From assembly GCA_946611445.1 (NCBI GenBank), contig CAMODP010000016.1, positions 1 through 17,304 on the forward strand: a DNA stretch of 17,304 nt, in the 5' to 3' direction. Below, piece after piece: positions 12,786-17,304 of this stretch. The translations under genes were made by a program, and so were the position numbers. How positions within the stretch are numbered: position 1 is the first letter of the stretch; each line of letters begins with the position of its first letter. The stretch comes from an uncultured Eubacterium sp. (lineage in GTDB: Bacteria > Bacillota > Clostridia > Lachnospirales > Lachnospiraceae). The notes beneath the pieces were generated by a model. The model worked only from the letters and a program-made list of their open reading frames with translations. It did no database searches and was not told the origin of the DNA.

Positions 12786-15344
12786 TTATACTTCCATGTA
12801 TGACAGAAACTGGTTCCCGTTGGCCAGGAACAGGTCCCGGGAATCATCAGAGGCGATTGCCCGGATCTGGTTCTCTTTGGCGGGATCATAGACCCACACA
12901 TTGTCCACGTCATATCCGACGACCAGGACATTCCCGGATGCGGATGACTTTGCGAGGACAGGATAGCCCCTGGAGATCATGTATGAAATCGCTTCCTGTG
13001 AGCATCCGGTCAGGTTCAGGACTTTGTACCCGTCCCCCAGCGTCTCCTGCAGTGCCGCTTTATCCAGCGGCGCGGTCAGGACCGCCTCGGGAATGGACTC
13101 TATATCCAGGACCAGGGCGACCGCCCAGTTGCCCCTTTCATAAATGTACCGCTGCGCCGCGTCCAGGACAATGCCTGACTGGGCATCCGCCAGCTTTACG
13201 GCCTGGCTGGAATCTGTAAGGATGGCGTTCAGCCGGCCTTCCACATAGACGTAATACCGGTCTTCCACACTCTGCGGCCATTCCAGAACCGTCTCCGAAT
13301 GGGTCTCTGCCCGACGGACGCCGGCGTAGAGCACTTCGAGCCCGGTGGTGTAGCCCGGCTGTTCAAAGACCAGTGTCATCTGCTCCTGCGCCCGGTTGGT
13401 CACGATGCTTTCGAGAACGACCGCCGTGCTGCTCTTGCTGTTGTTCATGATATGGTCAACACCGGTTTCCGCGTATCCGTTTTCTGTCTTTTCAGAGAGG
13501 ATCATCTTCATGGAGTCCGTTTCCCAGCTCACGTCAGTGATATAGGTGCCCTCTCTCTGATAGTCCTTTCTGCTTTCCCCGCTCATATTGATGATCTGGA
13601 TGCGGTACATCCCGGCAGCGATATTGCCCAGGGCGTCGGAAAGGATGTCCCCGTCACGCACCCTGCCGCAGGCCAGATCTTCATTGACGAAGCCGAGCGC
13701 CCGCAGCTTTTCGCCCGGACCGGCATCCAGCCGTGTCTTCCGGCCGGTCCGCAGGTTCATGAATGTGATGTTGTCCGTCTGAAGCGGATCGCTGCCATTC
13801 ATCCAGGCCACGGTTTCCTGGCTGCGGGAGGCCATGAAGCAGTCTGGCGTGATGCCGGCCTGTACCACTGTATAAGAGCCGTCTGTCAGATCAATTCTGC
13901 AGATTTCACTGCTCAGGAACAGGTACAGATGGTCACTGTCGTCCACGTAATTCAGACGCGAGATGTTCCTGTCCAGGACGGCAAAACTCTGGGCAAGCGG
14001 CAGGAACAGCTTTTCCTCCACGATCTGTTCTTCGGCCGAGTAGGTGCACACCAGCACACCCATGTTTCCCTCATAGCTGCCGGAAGCCATATAGCCGTAC
14101 ACGACGAAGGTCATGTCACCGTTGTTTTCCAGGCGCTTGATGGAAATCCCGTGATCCGTGCTGTAGGTGCGGGTGTCGGGCAGCAGAGCCGCCGAGACAG
14201 AACGGTCATCCGTCTGCCGGAACGTGTAAACGCAGACAGCCCGGTTCTCGCTGCGGTCATACAGCCACAGGTCCCCGTTGGCGACGTAGGCCGCCATATC
14301 GCCGTCTTCATTGGCAAGAAATTCCACATTCCGGTCCTGCACGCCCAGATTAATGCCGTCCCCGGTCAGCACCGGCAGGGTCGCGTCAAAAATCTGCGTG
14401 GCAGACCGCGTAAAGTTCAGGAGCATGACCTCGCCGGATTTGTAGCGGAGGCGGTAAGAATCCCTGACAGAATAGAACTCTGTGCGGTTCCGGACCGACT
14501 TCGTCTCCGCGGAAGAATCCAGAACGGAACTGGCCTCGACGCCGTTCTTGACAGCGCCCTCCGCGGCAATGCTGATCTCATCAGACTGCTCCGAACGAAT
14601 CACATAGACCATCTCTATTGTCGATGTCGTGGCGTTGACTTCCCGGATCACAGGCACCGCGCGCCGCACCAGCTTTGGCTTCATGCTGCCCCAGGATACC
14701 TGGTCCAGGCTGGAGTGGATATTGACATCGTGAAAACTCCGGTTGGCGGCGGTATCATCTGACTCGAGGTAATCCACCAGGTCCACGGCGGCATTTTTTT
14801 CCAGGGCCGTCATGTAGAAGTTTTCCGCGAAACTCAGGTAACCCGCCAGGCTGATCCCTGTGCTCTGCACAAGTCTCGTGTAGTAGTAGACGGGTGCGCC
14901 GCCCACGTCCAGCATGAAGCGGAGCGTAAATTCCTGATTCAGCCTGATAGGCGACTGCAGCGTAAACGTCGCGGTCATCACGCCGTTTTCTTCTGAAAAC
15001 CGGGTGAGCTGCCCGTTCTCCAGAAGACTGCCGTCCGTCATGGACACCTGGTAGCTGACACTGCTGACAGTCTGTCCGAAGGGCTGAATCTGTACAGTCA
15101 GTGAGCGGTCAGAGGCCAGCGGCGTCACGCTTTCGCGTTCCGCCGATTCAGACAGGACCTGGCGGTATCCCGTCATGGGATTGACCGTAACGCCCTCAAC
15201 CTGCATATAGACAACGGGCAGACCCGGTTCTCTCTCCTGGGAAGCCTGCACGGCTTCTCTCTGGTTGATTCTCGTAGAAAACACAGCCATCCCCGCCAGC
15301 AGGACCGCCAGCAGGATCAGTGTTTTTTGTAGGATTTTTTTCAT
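12786..15344 (-). CDS. Large membrane-anchored exported protein, beta-propeller-like middle and degenerate C39-peptidase-like C-terminus
   Basis: An 852-residue protein of unknown function. The start at 15344 puts KK and a single hydrophobic helix (LILLAVLLAGMAVF, about 9-22) at the N-terminus; the ATG at 15380 would add 12 residues lying inside the promoter. No lipobox Cys is seen, so an uncleaved anchor is likely and the rest is extracytoplasmic. About 320-650 has repeated beta-strand blocks (AAYVANGDLWLYDRSENRA, LYLFLSSEICRIDLTDGSY, NITFMNLRTGRKTRL) like a WD/TolB-type propeller. The last 75 residues (GCSQEAISYMISRGYPVLAK, NVLVVGYDVDNVWVYDP at 805-821) resemble the second half of a C39 papain-like domain, but the expected His before VVGYD is Asn805, so peptidase activity is unlikely. 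Confidence 0.8.
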   Translation of the reverse strand: MKKILQKTLILLAVLLAGMAVFSTRINQREAVQASQEREPGLPVVYMQVEGVTVNPMTGYRQVLSESAERESVTPLASDRSLTVQIQPFGQTVSSVSYQVSMTDGSLLENGQLTRFSEENGVMTATFTLQSPIRLNQEFTLRFMLDVGGAPVYYYTRLVQSTGISLAGYLSFAENFYMTALEKNAAVDLVDYLESDDTAANRSFHDVNIHSSLDQVSWGSMKPKLVRRAVPVIREVNATTSTIEMVYVIRSEQSDEISIAAEGAVKNGVEASSVLDSSAETKSVRNRTEFYSVRDSYRLRYKSGEVMLLNFTRSATQIFDATLPVLTGDGINLGVQDRNVEFLANEDGDMAAYVANGDLWLYDRSENRAVCVYTFRQTDDRSVSAALLPDTRTYSTDHGISIKRLENNGDMTFVVYGYMASGSYEGNMGVLVCTYSAEEQIVEEKLFLPLAQSFAVLDRNISRLNYVDDSDHLYLFLSSEICRIDLTDGSYTVVQAGITPDCFMASRSQETVAWMNGSDPLQTDNITFMNLRTGRKTRLDAGPGEKLRALGFVNEDLACGRVRDGDILSDALGNIAAGMYRIQIINMSGESRKDYQREGTYITDVSWETDSMKMILSEKTENGYAETGVDHIMNNSKSSTAVVLESIVTNRAQEQMTLVFEQPGYTTGLEVLYAGVRRAETHSETVLEWPQSVEDRYYVYVEGRLNAILTDSSQAVKLADAQSGIVLDAAQRYIYERGNWAVALVLDIESIPEAVLTAPLDKAALQETLGDGYKVLNLTGCSQEAISYMISRGYPVLAKSSASGNVLVVGYDVDNVWVYDPAKENQIRAIASDDSRDLFLANGNQFLSYMEV

Positions 15345-15351
15345 GCTACCC

Positions 15352-15380
15352 ATTGTACCCAGAATATGCCGGATCGGCAA
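15352..15380 (-). promoter_or_regulatory. Candidate promoter of the exported-protein gene
   Basis: On the minus strand, TTGCCG (complement of 15375-15380) and TACAAT (complement of 15352-15357) have a 17-base spacer. Only seven bases separate the -10 from the ATG at 15344, so the transcript would start at or just before the start codon. No Shine-Dalgarno element precedes that ATG, which agrees with leaderless translation. Confidence 0.5.
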
Positions 15381-15403
15381 GGGGTAAAATGGGGTGAGTC
15401 ACC

Positions 15404-16504
15404 TTAAATCATCTCCAGCTTTCCGGCGCGCCGCGCGTCTTCAGCCAGCTCTGTGAGCCGCCGGTTTGTATCTCCGATCGGTACGCCGGTCATCAGCACC
15501 CGGCCGCATTTCCCGATCAGGGCCCTTGCGTCCGCCATAGCTTCTACGCTGATCTCCCGGAACGGCTCTTCCGTGACCGTCGCCGCGGCCAGCAGGCGGG
15601 CCAGGCGGTAATCCACATCGTTGGTGTGCAGAATGCCCGTGGCAAAGGGAACGTTCGTTTTCTGCAGCATTCGGTATACCGGTATGCCGGTGCCGCAGCC
15701 GGCGATGACGAAGACCTCCGGCTCTCCCTCCACCTTCGGGAGCTCGATGCTGCCGAACAGAGGATCGAAATAACCGTTGTCGATCTCGTACAGGCCCCGG
15801 ATCGCCTCTTCTTCGAAGATGTCCTCCGGTCTGCCGTAGCGGAAGATGTGGTCTCCTTTTACACAGATGATTTTGTCGGAGACCTTCTGGGCCAGGTCAA
15901 TCTCGTGCAGCGACATGATGACGGTGATGTTTTTGCTCTTCGCCATGTTCCGGAGGATCGCCAGCAGCTCCAGCTTGTGCCGGATATCCAGGAAGGACGT
16001 CGGCTCATCCAGCAGGATGATCTCCGGCTCCTGGCAGATGGCCCTGGCCAGCAGCACCCTCTGGCGCTGTCCGTCACTGATCGCGTTGAAGTCACGGCCT
16101 CCCAGGTCGTCAGCGTGCACGGCCTTCAGGGCTTCTTCAACTTTTCTCTCGTCCTCTGCGGAGAGAATGCCCAGGCGGCCTGTATAGGGATAACGGCCCG
16201 TTGCGACGATGTCATGGCAGGTCATGAGTTCCGGTTTCATGCGTTCCGTGAGCACAACGGCCATCTTGCAGGACAGGTCCCGGTAGGAATATGAGCGCAG
16301 CTCCTTGTCATCGAAACGCACGGTGCCTTTGATCAGGTCCAGCTGCCGGGTAATGCTCTTGAGAATGGTTGATTTTCCGGCGCCGTTGGGGCCGATCAGC
16401 GTGACAATCTCTCCCTGCTCAATGCCGATATTGATATCTCTGATGATCGCTTTCCCATTGTATCCGACAGACAGCTGGTCCAGCTGAAAATAGTATTTCT
16501 CCAT
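15404..16504 (-). CDS. ABC importer ATPase (FecE/BtuD type) with extra C-terminal domain
   Basis: A 366-residue nucleotide-binding subunit of a siderophore/heme/corrinoid importer; the usual length is about 255. Walker A is GPNGAGKST (38-46), the signature is ISDGQRQRVLLARA (142-155, with Asp in place of the usual first Gly), Walker B is IILLDEP (162-168) and the switch His is His200 (MSLHEID). The Q-loop region reads VVLTERMKP rather than the common VPQ. ATGRYPYTG (101-109) is typical of the FecE group. Residues about 255-366 form a separate Rossmann-like domain (VFVIAGCGTGIPVYRML, ATGILHTNDVDYRLARLL, VLMTGVPIGDTN) seen in some archaeal and clostridial corrinoid-type ATPases. Its GGGAGG ribosome binding site sits inside the last codons of the permease gene, 7 bases away, so translation is coupled. 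Confidence 0.92.
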   Translation of the reverse strand: MEKYYFQLDQLSVGYNGKAIIRDINIGIEQGEIVTLIGPNGAGKSTILKSITRQLDLIKGTVRFDDKELRSYSYRDLSCKMAVVLTERMKPELMTCHDIVATGRYPYTGRLGILSAEDERKVEEALKAVHADDLGGRDFNAISDGQRQRVLLARAICQEPEIILLDEPTSFLDIRHKLELLAILRNMAKSKNITVIMSLHEIDLAQKVSDKIICVKGDHIFRYGRPEDIFEEEAIRGLYEIDNGYFDPLFGSIELPKVEGEPEVFVIAGCGTGIPVYRMLQKTNVPFATGILHTNDVDYRLARLLAAATVTEEPFREISVEAMADARALIGKCGRVLMTGVPIGDTNRRLTELAEDARRAGKLEMI

Positions 16505-16511
16505 ATCTGCT

Positions 16512-17304
16512 CTACCTCCCGCTGTGTCTCTTCACCAGCATGAATATCACGATCGGCGCGCCGAAAACAGAGGTTACCGTACTGATATTCAGCTCGGTCG
16601 GTGCAAATGCCATTCTCGCTATGAGGTCGCAGACCATACAGAACACGCCGCCGCCGAGGAAGGTGGCCGGTATCACCACCAGCGGCCGCGCTGTGCCGAG
16701 CGCCCGCTTCATCAGGAAGGGCACGGCGATTCCCACGAAAGAAATCGGACCGGCAAAGGCGGTCACCGTCGCCGAGAGGATACTGGACAGGAGGATCAGC
16801 ATGACGCGGAAACGCTTTACGTTGACGCCCATGCTCTGTGCATAGGCCTCCCCCAGCTGGAATGCGCCGATCGGCTTTGACATGAAGAAGGTCAGCGTGG
16901 CCGCGATGCCGACAACGACAAGGGCGATATAGACATTGCCCCAGTTCATGCCGGAAAAGCTTCCCTGCGACCAGCCGTGCAGGTTGACTATGTCCGAATC
17001 CTCGGCAAATGTAATGACAAACTCCGTCACGGCCGAACAGATATAGCCGACCATAATGCCGGCCACCAGCAGGCCGGACATGTTCTTTACCGCCCGGGCG
17101 CACAGCAGGATGAAGCCGGTAGACATCAGCGAGCCCAGGAAAGCCGCCGCAATCAGCGCGTAGGAAGACACCCTGCCCGCAATGCCGATGAAATAGATCA
17201 TGACCAGGGCGACCACCATTTTTGCGCCCGAGGAAATACCCAGGACAAAGGGGCCCGCGATGGGATTCTCAAAAAAGGTCTGCAGGAGAAAGCCGGACAG
17301 GGAC
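16512..17304 (-). CDS. FecCD-family ABC transporter permease (5' end outside window)
   Basis: The membrane subunit of the same importer, open to the window edge. Translating beyond the ATG at 17219 gives 28 further in-frame residues including QTFFENPIAGPFVLGISSGA, the diagnostic FecCD motif, so 17219 is internal and the true start is to the right. The 264 visible residues include at least six hydrophobic helices, the conserved GWSQGSFSG and ARPLVVIPATFLGGGVFCMVCDLIAR, which ends near the coupling helix. FecCD proteins form homodimeric channels for Fe-siderophores, heme or cobalamin. The substrate cannot be told from this subunit, and the binding protein, if clustered, lies outside. The stop codon overlaps the ATPase ribosome binding site. 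Confidence 0.93.
   Translation of the reverse strand, partial: SLSGFLLQTFFENPIAGPFVLGISSGAKMVVALVMIYFIGIAGRVSSYALIAAAFLGSLMSTGFILLCARAVKNMSGLLVAGIMVGYICSAVTEFVITFAEDSDIVNLHGWSQGSFSGMNWGNVYIALVVVGIAATLTFFMSKPIGAFQLGEAYAQSMGVNVKRFRVMLILLSSILSATVTAFAGPISFVGIAVPFLMKRALGTARPLVVIPATFLGGGVFCMVCDLIARMAFAPTELNISTVTSVFGAPIVIFMLVKRHSGR

Noticed and set aside
11324..13219. 631-codon plus-strand open frame opposite asnS
   Set aside because: The minus strand here encodes a textbook asparaginyl-tRNA synthetase with class II motifs; the opposite frame has no family features and also crosses the next gene.
13299..14762. 487-codon plus-strand open frame opposite the exported protein
   Set aside because: The minus-strand frame has an N-terminal anchor, a start with a promoter and domain-like composition; the plus-strand frame is rich in His/Arg/Asp as expected of an antisense shadow in GC-rich DNA.
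15345..15380. Upstream ATGs at 15380 and 15353 for the exported protein
   Set aside because: They fall within the putative promoter and separate the positively charged MKK from the signal-anchor; neither has a Shine-Dalgarno sequence.
1..17304. CRISPR arrays, tRNA genes, intact insertion sequences
   Set aside because: No regularly spaced direct repeats, no tRNA cloverleaf or GGTTCGAATCC-like T-arm, and no transposase motifs were seen by eye.

Overview
The window looks like a chromosomal segment of a moderately GC-rich clostridial Firmicute, most likely a Lachnospiraceae-type gut anaerobe. The reasons are AGGAGG-like ribosome binding sites, consensus sigma-A promoters, an HrcA/CIRCE operator, compact intrinsic terminators, a BspA-like leucine-rich repeat domain and a HIS6-type HisA. 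The genus cannot be fixed from sequence alone. I saw no tRNA, rRNA gene, CRISPR array or intact transposon.

Left part (1-1619): unassigned DNA at the edge, then on the minus strand a eukaryotic-type HisA isomerase and a 71-residue stand-alone HTH protein, separated by a strong intrinsic terminator. The HTH gene and the next operon diverge across about 245 bp that hold a 12-bp perfect palindrome and an extended -10 element.

Envelope block (1620-8748, plus strand): a closely spaced run of a MoxR AAA+ ATPase, a DUF58 membrane protein, a membrane-bound transglutaminase-like protein, and an 852-residue protein. The last fuses an ECF-type sigma factor (sigma2 and sigma4) to a transmembrane helix, a roughly 300-residue Pro/Glu/Ala-rich stalk and a predicted extracellular Ig-like plus BspA-like LRR region. 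MoxR, DUF58 and transglutaminase proteins commonly occur together. Here the transglutaminase appears to have Ser where the catalytic Cys is expected, and the sigma fusion could couple a surface signal directly to transcription. This is the most unusual part of the window.

Redox and chaperone block (8749-11311): a 52-residue rubredoxin behind a perfect TTGACA-N17-TATAAT promoter; a 38-bp-stem bidirectional terminator; and a minus-strand hsp20-dnaJ-like pair. The pair is controlled by a promoter whose -35 lies inside a perfect CIRCE operator, and two mutually exclusive hairpins lie between the two genes. An AT-rich, apparently non-coding stretch follows, with a terminator and a short match to the 3' end of 16S rRNA.

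Right part (11312-17304, minus strand): asparaginyl-tRNA synthetase; a large membrane-anchored exported protein (beta-propeller-like middle, degenerate C39-peptidase-like end) with a promoter that would give a nearly leaderless mRNA; and a metal-chelate/corrinoid-type ABC importer. The importer consists of an ATPase with an extra C-terminal domain and a FecCD permease that runs off the window edge.
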